A stretch of DNA of 64,000 nucleotides from Pectobacterium brasiliense (GCF_016950255.1 NZ_JACGFN010000001.1:186001-250000), one strand, 5' to 3'. Counted from the stretch's first letter, positions 9,826 through 18,939 are shown. The notes: generated by a model from the sequence alone, not told the origin. Translations and numbers: made by a program.

Positions 9826-10477
9826 TTTATGGATCGATCTGGTTGCGGCGTTTGGCGAAACGTTCCAGATGGTGGGGATCTCCACGCTGCTCGCCGTGAT
9901 TGGCGGTTTACCGCTGGGGCTGCTCATTTACGTCACTGACAGGAACCTGTTCTGGCAAAACCGCGCCGTTTATCTGTTTGGCACGGTGCTGGTGAATATT
10001 ATCCGTTCTATTCCTTTCGTGATTCTGTTGGTCTTGCTGCTACCGCTGACGCAGCTTCTCTTAGGCAATACGATTGGGCCTGTAGCGGCCGCGGTGCCGA
10101 TGTCGGTCGCCGCGATCGCGTTTTATGCGCGTTTGGTGGATAGCGCGCTGCGTGAAATCGACCCCGGTATCGTGGAAGCGGCCGAAGCATTTGGAGCCAG
10201 CCCGATGCGTATTATTGGCACGGTGCTGCTGCCAGAGGCGAAAGCGGGACTATTGCGTGGCCTGACGATCACGCTAGTGAGCCTTATTGGCTATTCGGCG
10301 ATGGCGGGTATTGTCGGCGGCGGTGGAGTGGGGGATTTGGCGATCCGCTTCGGCTATTACCGCTATGAAACCGAGGTGATGGTGATTACGGTTATTGCGC
10401 TGGTTATTCTGGTACAGGTGGTACAGACGTTGGGTGACTGGCTGTCAAAACGTGCTGATAAGCGCGAACGCCGCTAA
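9818..10477 (+). CDS. MetI-like ABC transporter permease
   Basis: The 219-residue inner-membrane protein has about five helices and the binding-protein-dependent permease signature EAAEAFGASPMRIIGTVLLPEA, the coupling helix that contacts the ATPase. The order binding protein, ATPase, permease differs from the canonical metN-metI-metQ order. This supports a separate paralogous system for methionine, a methionine derivative or another amino acid. The hairpin at 10495-10529 ends the operon. Confidence 0.93.
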   Translation: MADLWIDLVAAFGETFQMVGISTLLAVIGGLPLGLLIYVTDRNLFWQNRAVYLFGTVLVNIIRSIPFVILLVLLLPLTQLLLGNTIGPVAAAVPMSVAAIAFYARLVDSALREIDPGIVEAAEAFGASPMRIIGTVLLPEAKAGLLRGLTITLVSLIGYSAMAGIVGGGGVGDLAIRFGYYRYETEVMVITVIALVILVQVVQTLGDWLSKRADKRERR

Positions 10478-10494
10478 GGGGATGTCCATCACTG

Positions 10495-10543
10495 GCACGG
10501 GGGAGGCTACGCAGCCACGTCCCTCGTGCTATCCGTTATTTTT
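10495..10543 (+). terminator. Terminator of the met-like ABC operon
   Basis: GCACGGGGGA (10495-10504) pairs with TCCCTCGTGC (10520-10529) with one G-T wobble. The loop contains a second small stem (GGCT/AGCC). ATCCGTTATTTTTCT follows. The remaining gap to dacC at 10762 is AT-rich, with no gene seen. Confidence 0.75.
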
Positions 10544-10761
10544 CTGGTAGTCCTGCTGTCTGCATTTTCAGACATTCCTTAATTCCCCTAAGTCCTTTTT
10601 TTATCTGCGTTTTTTTAGAAGCTTTCATTTCTTTGACTATCTTTACAGAATGAACGGTTTTCATCCCAGAGATGACGCGTTACCTTTATATGTTGCTAAA
10701 GTTTTCAAAACATATTGAAAATTAAGAATTTTTAACGACTGATGGATATCGCGGCGAACTC

Positions 10762-11967
10762 ATGAAAACAACTCCTTTTCTGACCAGACTCACGTCTTTC
10801 TCTGTAGGTACGGTATTGCTTGTTGGTTTAGTGCCATTCACCTATGCGGAACAGTTGCCAGCGGTACCGCAGATTGATGCTAAAGCCTATATCCTGATCG
10901 ATCACCACAGCGGTAAAGTGCTGGCGGAAAGCAATGCTGATGAGCGTCTTGACCCTGCCAGCCTGACAAAGATTATGGCGAGCTATGTGATTGGGCAGGC
11001 GATCAAATCCGGTAAAATTCGTCCGACGGATGAAGTGACCGTCGGAAAAGATGCCTGGGCAACCGGTAATCCGGCGTTGCGTGGCTCGTCGCTGATGTTC
11101 CTTAAGCCGGGCGACCGTATCCCCGTTTCTGAGTTAAATAAAGGCATTGTCATTCAGTCCGGCAATGATGCCAGCATCGCGCTGGCGGATTACGTCGCGG
11201 GTAGTCAGGATGCGTTCGTTAGCCTGATGAACAATTATGCGAAGGCACTTAACCTGACCAATACGAATTTTCGGACCGTGCACGGTCTCGATGCGCCAGG
11301 GCAGTACAGCACCGCACGTGATATGGCGCTGTTAGGGCAGGCGCTGATTCGCGATGTGCCGGAAGAATACGCGTTGCACAAGGAAAAAGAGTTCACCTTC
11401 AATAATATTCGCCAGCCTAACCGCAACCGTCTGCTGTGGAGCACTAACCTGAATGTGGACGGTGTGAAAACCGGCCACACCAGCGGGGCAGGACACAATC
11501 TGGTGGCCTCGGCCACCGAAGGCAATATGCGCCTGATTTCCGTGGTGCTGGGCGCGCAAACGGATGCCATTCGCTTCCGTGAAAGTGAGAAACTGCTCAC
11601 CTGGGGCTTCCGCTTTTTTGAAACGGTAACGCCTATCAAGACGGATGCGCCTTTTACTACGCAGCGGGTCTGGTTTGGTACTGAGAAAGAGGCGCGACTC
11701 GGCGTCGCACAGGATGCTGCACTGACCATTCCGAAAGGGCAAATGAAAAACCTGAAGGCCAGTTTTACGCTAAATCAGCCGCAGCTTTCCGCACCACTGA
11801 CCAAAAATCAGGTTGTCGGCACTATCGACTTCCAACTGGACGGTAAGAGCGTCGGGCAACGCGAACTGGTCGCGATGGATGATATCCCTGAGGCTGGTTT
11901 CTTTAGCCGCCTCTGGGATACGGTGATGATGAAGGTGCAGCAGTGGTTCGGTGGGCTATTCAGCTAA
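10762..11967 (+). CDS. dacC: D-alanyl-D-alanine carboxypeptidase (PBP6-type, DacC)
   Basis: This low-molecular-weight penicillin-binding protein removes the terminal D-Ala from peptidoglycan pentapeptides in the periplasm. The 401-residue precursor has a signal peptide (to about residue 29, ...FTYA-EQLP). Catalytic motifs are S67-L-T-K70, S133-G-N135 and K236-T-G. A C-terminal beta-sheet domain ends in an amphipathic membrane anchor ([21 protein letters not shown]). Assignment to DacC rather than DacA/DacD rests on adjacency to deoR, as in E. coli. Its TAA stop directly abuts a 147-bp repeat-like element. Confidence 0.93.
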   Translation: MKTTPFLTRLTSFSVGTVLLVGLVPFTYAEQLPAVPQIDAKAYILIDHHSGKVLAESNADERLDPASLTKIMASYVIGQAIKSGKIRPTDEVTVGKDAWATGNPALRGSSLMFLKPGDRIPVSELNKGIVIQSGNDASIALADYVAGSQDAFVSLMNNYAKALNLTNTNFRTVHGLDAPGQYSTARDMALLGQALIRDVPEEYALHKEKEFTFNNIRQPNRNRLLWSTNLNVDGVKTGHTSGAGHNLVASATEGNMRLISVVLGAQTDAIRFRESEKLLTWGFRFFETVTPIKTDAPFTTQRVWFGTEKEARLGVAQDAALTIPKGQMKNLKASFTLNQPQLSAPLTKNQVVGTIDFQLDGKSVGQRELVAMDDIPEAGFFSRLWDTVMMKVQQWFGGLFS

Positions 11968-12113
11968 GAGTCTATCCCATTAGGGCTATTTTATTTGCCA
12001 TTTTGAACCTGGGCAGTGCTCAAAATCCTCACGTACTACGTGTACGCTCCGGTTTTTGCGCGCTGTCCGTGTCCAAACTGGCTGCACCAATAACGCCTAC
12101 TCGGACAGACTCT
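11967..12113. repeat. MITE-like element between dacC and deoR
   Basis: The stretch between the two convergent genes starts with AGAGTCTATCC (11967-11977) and ends with GGACAGACTCT (12103-12113). These are inverted copies matching at 10 of 11 positions. Inside is the palindrome-containing core CACGTACTACGTG. The core is of a kind I recall as recurring between genes of Pectobacterium and relatives, but I cannot search for copies here. No reading frame of note is inside. The right end overlaps the deoR stop codon, so the insertion may have set the present C-terminus of DeoR. Confidence 0.65.
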
Positions 12114-12885
12114 AATTTCCAGGGTGGATTAACTGAATACTGTTATTGGAAAAATAGCGTAAATAGGCGTCGCTAGGGGCGCTGTCGGAAATGACGGTGT
12201 CAAACAGCGTCATCGGGCCAATGCAGGCGCGTTTAATCTGACCGAACTTGCTGCTGTCCGCCACTAGAATGATTCGCTGTGCGGTTGCCATCGCGCGTTG
12301 CTTCATGCCCAGTTCGGCAAAGTTAAAGCAGGTGGCTCCCGCGCTCAGTTCGATACCCGCCGCAGAGATAAAGGCTTTGTTCGGACAGACGTTGTCCAGC
12401 TCGCTTCGCTGGCTGAGCGGGGTAAAAATCGCGTTATCTGGATGGTATTCCCCGCCGCACAAAATCACTCTGCACGCCTTTTTTTCCTGTAGTGCTAAAA
12501 AGGTGTTCAGGGAATAACAAATCGCGGTAAAGGGCAACTCATCAGAAATGGCATCAATGATGAAAGGAATTGTGGTGCCACAGTCGAAAAAAACGGTATC
12601 GTTTTCTTCCACCAGATAGGCAGCTGCAGTACCGATAGCCTGCTTCTCTCTTACGTGCTTGGTCTGCTGGTCGGAGACAAAATAGTTCGTGACACCGTTA
12701 TTCTTCAGGTCGCTAACCACGTAGCCGCCGAGCAGCATGACGCTGGTGGGATCGGCATTCAGATCGCGGCGCACGGTCATCTCGGACACGCCGAGTAGCT
12801 GTGCGGCGTCTTTAAGATGGAGTTTATCGGTTTTCTTTAATGCCTGAGCCAGTCTGCCGATGCGTTCGTCGCGCCGCGTTTCCAT
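12112..12885 (-). CDS. deoR: Deoxyribose operon repressor DeoR
   Basis: The 257-residue regulator has an N-terminal DeoR-type helix-turn-helix (ERIGRLAQALKKTDKLHLKDAAQLLGVSEMTVRRDL, within residues 6-41). The C-terminal sugar-phosphate-sensing DeoRC domain contains FFDCGTTIPFII. The inducer of the E. coli protein is deoxyribose-5-phosphate. The frame is open upstream, but METRRDERIG at 12885 matches the E. coli start and has CAGGGAA before it. It lies 31 bases after deoC and is probably co-transcribed, so it may repress itself through the operators at 13650-13695. The last residues differ from E. coli, next to the repeat element. Confidence 0.95.
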   Translation of the reverse strand: METRRDERIGRLAQALKKTDKLHLKDAAQLLGVSEMTVRRDLNADPTSVMLLGGYVVSDLKNNGVTNYFVSDQQTKHVREKQAIGTAAAYLVEENDTVFFDCGTTIPFIIDAISDELPFTAICYSLNTFLALQEKKACRVILCGGEYHPDNAIFTPLSQRSELDNVCPNKAFISAAGIELSAGATCFNFAELGMKQRAMATAQRIILVADSSKFGQIKRACIGPMTLFDTVISDSAPSDAYLRYFSNNSIQLIHPGN

Positions 12886-12916
12886 AAAATTCCCTGCTAG
12901 TAAGCTATTTTTGTTG

Positions 12917-13585
12917 TTAGTAGTTTCCTGCTGCGGCAGCTTCACCTGAAACGATAGCGACGCCTGAACTGGTGCCGATACGCGTGGCGCCTGCTTCAAT
13001 CATGCGTTGTGCCGTTTGGCGATCGCGAACCGCGCCGGATGCTTTGACACCCATTTCGCTACCGACGGTGTTACGCATCAGTCGAACGTGTTCTTCACGT
13101 GCGCCGCCGGTGCTGAAACCAGTAGACGTTTTGACGAACGCGACATCCAACTGACGACACATTTCACACACCAGGACAATCTGTTCGTCGTCAAGCAGAC
13201 AGGTTTCCAATATTACCTTCAACGGTATAGCGGCGCAAACCTCACGCACGGCCTGAATATCCGCCTGAACGGCGGCAATTTTCCCGCTTTTCAACCAGCC
13301 GACATTAATCACCATGTCGATCTCCTGAGCACCGGCATCAATTGCCGCTTTTGCTTCAAAAGCCTTACTGGCAGTCAGGCCTGCTCCGAGAGGAAAACCG
13401 ATAACAGAGCATACCTGCACGTCCGTGCCTTTCAGCTTTTCGGCGACTAAGGGAACGTAACCTGAATTCACACAAACGGCATAAAAACGGTGTGCTACCG
13501 CTTCATCACACAGCGTGATGATTTGCTGTTCGGTGGCATTGGCGGCCAGCAGTGTGTGGTCGATATAGCGTGCGTAGTCAGTCAT
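12917..13585 (-). CDS. deoC: Deoxyribose-phosphate aldolase
   Basis: DeoC cleaves 2-deoxyribose-5-phosphate into glyceraldehyde-3-phosphate and acetaldehyde in deoxynucleoside catabolism. The 222-residue TIM-barrel protein belongs to the shorter DeoC type (E. coli DeoC is about 259). The Schiff-base lysine is K152 in [15 protein letters not shown], with K181 (VKASGAVRD) and D90 (EIDMVINVG) as the other active-site residues. The product of the aldolase's substrate pathway is the DeoR inducer, which fits its position as first gene of a deoC-deoR unit. The usual deoA/B/D partners are not nearby. Confidence 0.96.
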   Translation of the reverse strand: MTDYARYIDHTLLAANATEQQIITLCDEAVAHRFYAVCVNSGYVPLVAEKLKGTDVQVCSVIGFPLGAGLTASKAFEAKAAIDAGAQEIDMVINVGWLKSGKIAAVQADIQAVREVCAAIPLKVILETCLLDDEQIVLVCEMCRQLDVAFVKTSTGFSTGGAREEHVRLMRNTVGSEMGVKASGAVRDRQTAQRMIEAGATRIGTSSGVAIVSGEAAAAGNY

Positions 13586-13649
13586 GGTAAATCCTCGGTG
13601 GTATCGATAAAAAATCAGATGGTGCGATTATGACACTCAATGATTGAAA

Positions 13650-13665
13650 TGTCACAAAAATAACA
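13650..13665 (-). promoter_or_regulatory. DeoR-like operator, distal or proximal copy 1
   Basis: On the minus strand the site reads TGTTATTTTTGTGACA. It has the TGTTA-N6-TAACA architecture of the E. coli DeoR operator (TGTTAGAATTCTAACA) with one mismatch in the second half. It lies 65 bases upstream of the deoC start. Confidence 0.6.
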
Positions 13666-13679
13666 AAAAAATTAATTTA

Positions 13680-13695
13680 TGTTATTTTTATAACA
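13680..13695 (-). promoter_or_regulatory. DeoR-like operator copy 2
   Basis: TGTTATTTTTATAACA has both half-sites TGTTA and TAACA of the E. coli DeoR operator at the exact 16-bp length. Its centre is 30 bp from that of the site at 13650-13665, about three helical turns, so two dimers would bind on the same face. Confidence 0.7.
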
Positions 13696-13771
13696 AAAAA
13701 TGAAGTGAATGTGATAACAGATGCATGAAGAGTAAGAAGATGAGGTGTTTTGGCTAACGTAGAGCGGAAAA

Positions 13772-13850
13772 GAAAACGCCCATCGTTCTTGAACCTGAAA
13801 GGCGGGAACGATGGGCTCCTCAATAAGGGGAATCAAAGAAAAGCAGTGGC
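13772..13850 (-). ncRNA. rybB: RybB small regulatory RNA
   Basis: Read on the minus strand from 13850, the sequence begins GCCACTGCTTTTCTTTGAT, identical to the conserved 5' seed of E. coli/Salmonella RybB. It ends with the hairpin GCCCATCGTTC/GAACGATGGGC and then GTTTTCTTTT, the terminator and Hfq-binding tail. RybB is a sigma-E-induced, Hfq-dependent RNA that represses outer-membrane-protein mRNAs. In E. coli the gene lies beside ybjL, as here. The central part differs from E. coli, while the seed is intact. The estimated length is about 79 bases; the 3' end is approximate. Confidence 0.95.
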
Positions 13851-13856
13851 ACTTAT

Positions 13857-13885
13857 TCAGACTGTAGGGCAAAGAAAAAGTTCTG
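13857..13885 (-). promoter_or_regulatory. Sigma-E promoter of rybB
   Basis: On the minus strand AGAACTT (-35) is followed after a 16-base spacer by TCTGA (-10), with the predicted RybB start 7 bases further. This matches the RpoE consensus GGAACTT-N15/16-TCTGA with one change. Confidence 0.88.
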
Positions 13886-13923
13886 GCTTTGAGAAAATAA
13901 TATTGACGATTTTTTACACTTTC

Positions 13924-15612
13924 TCAGCCAGGCAGTTCAGGCCAGATAACCACGATCAGTGAACCTGCTAAGGTGAGTAGCACGTTAGCGATAGCATAGG
14001 TACCTGCATAGCCGAGCGCAGGGATGTTACTGCGTGCTGTATCGCTGATAATTTCCATCGCGGGGGCGCAGGTTCGCGCCCCCATCATGGCACCAAACAG
14101 CAGCGCACGGTTCATTTTCAACACATACGCACCAAACAGAAAGCAAATCACCACCGGCAGCAGGCTAACGATCAGCCCTGAAACCAGCATCTGAATACCA
14201 ACCTCGCCCAGGCTGCTGTTGATGGTGCTACCTGCACTCAGGCCAACGCCAGCCATAAAAACCATCAGACCGAATTCTTTGACCATGTTAAGCGCGCCTT
14301 GCGGAATATAGCCGAAGGTCGGATGGTTGGCGCGCAGGAACCCCAGCATGATACCGGCGAACAATAATCCAGCCGCGTTACCGATGCCAAAGGTGAAGTT
14401 GCTGAATTGGATGGTGATCAGCCCGACCATCACGCCGATGACGAAAAAGGCGCAGAAGGCCAGTAGGTCTGTGACCTGGCTATGAATAGAAATGAAGCCG
14501 ATTCTGTCAGCAATGCTTTTTACCCGGCGGGCGTCACCGCTGACCTGCAAGACATCGCCTTTATTCAGCACGACGTTATCGTCAATCGGCATTTCAATTT
14601 GGCTACGGACAATACGGTTGAGGAAACAACCGTGATCGGTCAGCTTCAATTGGCTCAGGCGTTTGCCGACGGCATTGTGGTTCTTGACGACAATCTCTTC
14701 CGTTACGATGCGCATATCCAGCAAATCGCGGTCGAAAACTTCCTTGCCATCGCGGAAATTGGAGTTCAGGCGAGAATGGGCGTCTGGATAGCCGACCAGC
14801 GCGATCTCATCGCCGATTTGCAAGACGGCGTCACCATCCGGGTTAGCCAAAATCCCGTTGCGTCGGATGCGCTCGATGTAACAGCCAGTCTGGCGATAAA
14901 TCCCCAGCTCACGCAGATTCTTGCCATCTGCCCAGTCAACCAATTCCGGCCCGACGCGATAGGCGCGAATCACTGGCAGGTACACTTTTCTCTGGCTGTC
15001 TGGGTCTAATCCACGCTCGCGTGCAATCTGCTGAGCGCTGGTAGGCAAATCCTGATGCTGGAGTTTGGGCAGGTAGCGTGCGCCAAAAATGAGGCTGACC
15101 AGCCCGACCAGATACGTCAGCGCATAGCCCAAACTCAGATGATCTTGCTCGATACCGAGCTGATTACCCAAGCTGGCAGTGTTACGCAGCGTGTCGCCCG
15201 CACCGACCAGCACCGGCGTTGAAGTCATGGACCCGGCCAGCATCCCTGCCGTCAGGCCAATTCCCCAACCAAAGAATTTGCCTAAGCCTAACGCCAGTAA
15301 CATAGCACTGCCGACCATCACCAGCGCCAGCATGAAATAATTCTTTCCGTCGCGGAAGAAGATAGAAAAGAAATTTGGCCCAGCTTCCACGCCCACGCAA
15401 AAAATAAATAACATAAAGCCGAGGCTCAGCGCTTCGGTATTAATCGAAAAATGCTGTTGGCCGAGTAATAAAGAAACAACTAAAACTCCAATAGAATTAC
15501 CGAGTTGTACTGGCCCGAGGCGCAATTTCCCCAGGCAGAGTCCTAATGAAAGAACCACGAATAAAAGTAGAATGTAATTCCCATTTAACAAATCAGCGAC
15601 GTTTATATTCAT
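13924..15612 (-). CDS. ybjL: YbjL, AspT/YidE/YbjL-family transporter
   Basis: The membrane protein has about 562 residues. Two hydrophobic domains of five to six helices flank two cytosolic TrkA-C (RCK_C) domains (around [17 protein letters not shown] and [17 protein letters not shown]). This is the architecture of the aspartate:alanine exchanger family; the substrate of YbjL is not established, though glutamate export has been suggested. The [14 protein letters not shown] motif in the second half is highly conserved. The start MNINVADLL at 15612 matches E. coli; an in-frame ATG at 15657 is an alternative, since neither has a strong Shine-Dalgarno. Confidence 0.95.
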   Translation of the reverse strand: MNINVADLLNGNYILLLFVVLSLGLCLGKLRLGPVQLGNSIGVLVVSLLLGQQHFSINTEALSLGFMLFIFCVGVEAGPNFFSIFFRDGKNYFMLALVMVGSAMLLALGLGKFFGWGIGLTAGMLAGSMTSTPVLVGAGDTLRNTASLGNQLGIEQDHLSLGYALTYLVGLVSLIFGARYLPKLQHQDLPTSAQQIARERGLDPDSQRKVYLPVIRAYRVGPELVDWADGKNLRELGIYRQTGCYIERIRRNGILANPDGDAVLQIGDEIALVGYPDAHSRLNSNFRDGKEVFDRDLLDMRIVTEEIVVKNHNAVGKRLSQLKLTDHGCFLNRIVRSQIEMPIDDNVVLNKGDVLQVSGDARRVKSIADRIGFISIHSQVTDLLAFCAFFVIGVMVGLITIQFSNFTFGIGNAAGLLFAGIMLGFLRANHPTFGYIPQGALNMVKEFGLMVFMAGVGLSAGSTINSSLGEVGIQMLVSGLIVSLLPVVICFLFGAYVLKMNRALLFGAMMGARTCAPAMEIISDTARSNIPALGYAGTYAIANVLLTLAGSLIVVIWPELPG

Positions 15613-15988
15613 GGAATGTAACTTGTTGTTTACCAGTAAGTTCTTGATGTTATTCATTATAGCGGCTAGATTTAGCCATGAAATGCATGAATTCCCGTGA
15701 CGGTATCAATATGCGTCAGCTGAAAGGAATCAGCCTCGTTCAGTATAATTTATCCGATAAAAATTGTTCAGTGTAATTATTGTTTAATTTAATGATTGTG
15801 GTGCCGCTGCTGAAGAAATGCGTTGGGTTGTCATCTTTTTCTGTGGACAGCCTGCGTGTCGAATAAATCGTAGCGAAACCGCATGTTTTTCATATCGGGG
15901 AATAGATACACCAATCATTTTTACCATGCCGCATATTTTCGGTATCTGGTTGATGCAGGTTGGGAGGCATATTGAGTGAGGGCGATTT
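15613..15988. other. Divergent ybjL/ybjM intergenic region, nothing definite
   Basis: This AT-rich stretch must hold the promoters of ybjL (minus) and ybjM (plus). I see no gene, convincing hairpin or known operator in it. Confidence 0.5.
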
Positions 15989-16360
15989 ATGGCAAGAAAT
16001 AAAGGCTGGGTTGGTGCGACCTGCTGTTTTTTATTGTTCACCGTCGTGTTTCTGAGTCAAAAGATTGAGGTATCAGAGGTTGCGGTGGGTGATGGGCTGC
16101 GCGGTAGCCCAGGAATGTTGCTTTTTCTGCTGCCCGGTATGGTGGCCTGTTTTCTTTCCGCGCGCGGTCGCTTGCGTTACCCGCTGTTTGGCGCGCTCGC
16201 GGCAATGCCCGTGTGTTTGCTGATGCTCCACCTGTGGAATACGCCCATGCGCTCTTTCTGGCAGGAGCTGGCCTACGTAATGAGTGCCGTCTTTTGGTGC
16301 GTGCTGGGTGCAATGGGCGTGCTGTGTTTGCGTAGCCTTTATCGGCGCTATCTTCGCTGA
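15989..16360 (+). CDS. ybjM: Small inner-membrane protein YbjM
   Basis: The protein has 123 residues and about four membrane helices. The start MARNKGWVGATCCFLLF, the segment MRSFWQELAYVMSAVFWCVLGAMGVL and the position between ybjL and grxA match E. coli YbjM. The function is unknown. It is convergent with grxA and the two share a bidirectional terminator. Confidence 0.85.
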   Translation: MARNKGWVGATCCFLLFTVVFLSQKIEVSEVAVGDGLRGSPGMLLFLLPGMVACFLSARGRLRYPLFGALAAMPVCLLMLHLWNTPMRSFWQELAYVMSAVFWCVLGAMGVLCLRSLYRRYLR

Positions 16361-16378
16361 CGGACGCGGTTTCGAACC

Positions 16379-16416
16379 CATAAAAAAGCGCGGACTGTCG
16401 CCGCGCTATTGTTTTG
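16379..16416. terminator. Bidirectional terminator between ybjM and grxA
   Basis: AGCGCGG (16387-16393) and CCGCGCT (16401-16407) form the stem. On the minus strand it is followed by TTTTTTA (strong, for grxA). On the plus strand ATTGTTTTG follows (weaker, for ybjM). Confidence 0.88.
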
Positions 16417-16453
16417 TCAGTTCGATGATCTAGGTGTTCTGTCAGTGTGATGA

Positions 16454-16720
16454 TTATGACTGGAACAGAGCCAGATGCTCTTTAGCATAGGCTTCAAAAT
16501 CGGTGCAGCCGCCGATGTGTTTTTCATCCAGGAAAATCTGCGGTACGGTTTCAACCGGCTTTCCTACCGTCTTGGACAAATCTTCTTTCGAAATGCCTTC
16601 TGCGTGAATGTCTACATAGCGGAAGCTGAAGTCATCACGTTGCTCGGCCAATTTCTCTGCCAGTTCTTTCGCACGTACACAATAAGGGCAAGCGGGGCGC
16701 CCGAAAATTACAGCGAACAT
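16454..16720 (-). CDS. grxA: Glutaredoxin 1
   Basis: The 88-residue thioredoxin-fold protein uses glutathione to reduce ribonucleotide reductase, OxyR and mixed disulfides. The active site CPYC is at C11-C14. The GSH-binding TVPQIFLDEKHIGGCTDF segment is typical of Grx1. Start and length agree with the E. coli protein (85 residues). OxyR control is known for E. coli grxA, but I could not see a clear OxyR site upstream. Confidence 0.96.
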   Translation of the reverse strand: MFAVIFGRPACPYCVRAKELAEKLAEQRDDFSFRYVDIHAEGISKEDLSKTVGKPVETVPQIFLDEKHIGGCTDFEAYAKEHLALFQS

Positions 16721-17028
16721 GTAAACTCCTTTGTAAAATTAGAAAAATGTTCTCATTCTTGAAACGGATAGCGTGACGCCTATTACAGACAAGGTCACTG
16801 CTAAAAATGTTACGGTTAATGAGGTTACTGCGAATTGCGCTACTATACCGAAATTTATCAACACTATGCCCGTATTCATTGATGAAAAAAAGTAGTCATT
16901 ACCTGTTACAACGATTTGCTGAAGCTATTAGGTGGTGGGGTAATGCAGATTCCGCCCGAGCTACGATATAATTTCGTCATACTTCAAGCTGCTTATGAGA
17001 TGTACTTTACCGACTGAAGGATGCCAGT
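16721..17028. other. grxA/nfsA intergenic region with a dispersed-motif copy; no ybjC
   Basis: E. coli has ybjC here; no comparable frame is visible, so ybjC appears absent. The stretch should contain both divergent promoters. Near nfsA, bases 16975-16993 carry CGTCATACTTCAAGCTGCT, a motif that recurs in degenerate form at 30724 and 39770. Confidence 0.6.
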
Positions 17029-17748
17029 GTGACACCAACGATTGATTTGCTACAGCGCCACCGTTCTATTCGCGCGTTTACGTCTCAGGCCATAACGGAT
17101 GAGCAACGCCACGCTATCATTACCGCCGCACAAAGTGCGTCCAGCTCCAGCTTTTTACAATGCAGCTCAATTATCCGTATCACCGACCCTGCGGTGCGTG
17201 AAACGCTCGTTCACTATACTGGCGAGCAAGGTTATGTGGCGCAGGCGGCAGAATTTTGGGTCTTTTGTGCCGATTTCCATCGGCATGTGGCGATCTTCCC
17301 ACAGGCAGAAACCGGGCTGGCTGAGCAATTGCTGATTGGCTGCGTCGATACCGCGCTCATGGCGCAGAATGCACTGATTGCCGCCGAGTCGCTGGGGTTG
17401 GGTGGGGTATTTATCGGCGGGATCCGCAACCGCATCGCTGACGTGACGCAGTTGTTGCAACTGCCAACGTTAGTTCTGCCGTTGTTTGGTCTGTGTCTGG
17501 GGCATCCAGACGCGGAACCCATGCTGAAACCGCGCATGCCAACCGCGATGATGCTGCATGAAAATGTCTATCAGCCGCTCGACCGCGATGTGCTGGCGCA
17601 ATACGACCAGCAGATGGTGGAATATTATCTGCAACGTACCGATAGTCGTCGTGAAAGCTGGAGTGAGCACGTGGAACGGACGCTGAAAAAAGAGTTACGT
17701 CCATTCATGCTGGACTACTTGCATCAACAAGGATGGGCGATACGTTAG
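17029..17748 (+). CDS. nfsA: Oxygen-insensitive NADPH nitroreductase NfsA
   Basis: NfsA is an FMN flavoprotein that reduces nitroaromatics and quinones by two electrons with NADPH. The 239-residue protein has the family N-terminus [12 protein letters not shown], the FMN-site [12 protein letters not shown] and [12 protein letters not shown], and the C-terminal [15 protein letters not shown]. The start is a GTG at 17029 preceded by GAAGGA; an ATG at 17021 is out of frame. It lies 16 bases before rimK and is presumably co-transcribed, as in E. coli. Confidence 0.96.
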   Translation: MTPTIDLLQRHRSIRAFTSQAITDEQRHAIITAAQSASSSSFLQCSSIIRITDPAVRETLVHYTGEQGYVAQAAEFWVFCADFHRHVAIFPQAETGLAEQLLIGCVDTALMAQNALIAAESLGLGGVFIGGIRNRIADVTQLLQLPTLVLPLFGLCLGHPDAEPMLKPRMPTAMMLHENVYQPLDRDVLAQYDQQMVEYYLQRTDSRRESWSEHVERTLKKELRPFMLDYLHQQGWAIR

Positions 17749-17764
17749 TATCCGTAGGATATTT

Positions 17765-18676
17765 ATGAAGATAGCCATTCTGTCTCGTGATGGGGCGTTA
17801 TATTCCTGCAAACGTCTGCGTGAAGCGGCTGAGGCGCGCCAACACAGCGTTGAGATTATCGACCCGCTTTCCTGCTACATGAATATCAATTCGGCGGCAC
17901 CGTCGGTGCATTACCGCGGGCGTCGGCTGGATAAATTTGATGCGGTTATTCCGCGTATCGGCTCACAGATCACATTTTATGGTACGGCGGTATTGCGCCA
18001 GTTTGAAATGCTGGGCAGCTACCCGCTGAATAATTCAGTCGCCATTATTCGCGCCCGCGACAAACTGCATTCATTGCAACTGTTGGCTCGTGAGGGAATT
18101 GACCTGCCGATTACCGGATTTGCTCATTCGCCGGATGATACTGGTGATTTGATTGCGATGGTGGGCGGTGCGCCACTGGTTGTAAAGCTGGTGGAGGGCA
18201 CGCAGGGAATCGGGGTGGTATTGGCCGAGACGCGACAGGCCGCGGAAAGCGTGATTGATGCCTTTCGCGGGCTGAATGCACACATTTTGGTGCAGGAATA
18301 CGTGCATGAAGCGCAGGGTAAAGATATCCGCTGTTTTGTGATCGGCAACCGCGTTGTGGCTGCGATTGAGCGACAGGCGAAAGCGGGGGAGTTCCGTTCA
18401 AACCTGCATCGCGGTGGGTCGGCAAATAAAGTGAAAATTACGGCGCAGGAGCGTGCGATTGCTATCAAGGCGACAAAAACGCTGGGGCTGAATATCGCGG
18501 GCGTTGATATATTGCGTGCCGATCGGGGGCCGCTGGTGATGGAGGTCAATGCCTCGCCGGGGCTGGAAGGAATTGAAACGACGACCGGACTCGATATTGC
18601 TGACATGATGATTGAGTTTATTGAGCAAAATACCCAGAGGCGCTTCGCACTATCGGCAACAATAAGCAAAAGTTAG
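17765..18676 (+). CDS. rimK: RimK, ribosomal protein bS6:L-glutamate ligase
   Basis: RimK is an ATP-grasp enzyme that adds glutamate residues to the C-terminus of ribosomal protein S6 and can synthesise poly-alpha-glutamate. The 303-residue protein (E. coli about 300) has the N-terminal pre-ATP-grasp part [14 protein letters not shown], the ATP-site [15 protein letters not shown], and the metal-binding [14 protein letters not shown]. It follows nfsA closely. The hairpin at 18696 ends the transcript. Confidence 0.97.
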   Translation: MKIAILSRDGALYSCKRLREAAEARQHSVEIIDPLSCYMNINSAAPSVHYRGRRLDKFDAVIPRIGSQITFYGTAVLRQFEMLGSYPLNNSVAIIRARDKLHSLQLLAREGIDLPITGFAHSPDDTGDLIAMVGGAPLVVKLVEGTQGIGVVLAETRQAAESVIDAFRGLNAHILVQEYVHEAQGKDIRCFVIGNRVVAAIERQAKAGEFRSNLHRGGSANKVKITAQERAIAIKATKTLGLNIAGVDILRADRGPLVMEVNASPGLEGIETTTGLDIADMMIEFIEQNTQRRFALSATISKS

Positions 18677-18695
18677 CTTTCTGAAACAGAGGCCG

Positions 18696-18723
18696 CGCCG
18701 TAAAATACGGCGTTCCTTATTTT
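18696..18723 (+). terminator. Terminator of nfsA-rimK
   Basis: CGCCGTA (18696-18702) and TACGGCG (18706-18712) form a 7-bp stem with an AAA loop, followed by TTCCTTATTTT. A second hairpin, CACCGGA/TCCGGTG, lies about 25 bases on. Confidence 0.75.
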
Positions 18724-18939
18724 GGCGTGTAAGCACCGGACCGCGCCGCTATCCGGTGCGTCATCATGCCGTGGAACGAGGAAAGCGGGCGGCGGGGCGC
18801 TTTTATCATGGCATCGTCGCGCAATATTCCGTAAGCTATGTGCCGTTTTTAAGGCTGTTTCTGTTTTAACATCGCTTCTGTGTAAACGGTGTTTTCTTTT
18901 CAACAACGCTGTCTGTACGGCGGCAGGTATGAGGCAAAC

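Noticed and set aside
13700..13725. Possible CRP site upstream of deoC (TGTGATAACAGATGCA)
   Set aside because: Only the left half-site fits TGTGA-N6-TCACA; the right half matches two of five bases.
13750..13962. Plus-strand 70-codon frame
   Set aside because: It lies across rybB and its sigma-E promoter on the opposite strand and has no recognisable product.
16768..16790. Possible OxyR site upstream of grxA (ATAG ... CTAT)
   Set aside because: The half-sites are 8 rather than 7 bases apart and the inner T/A positions do not fit; no tandem second element.
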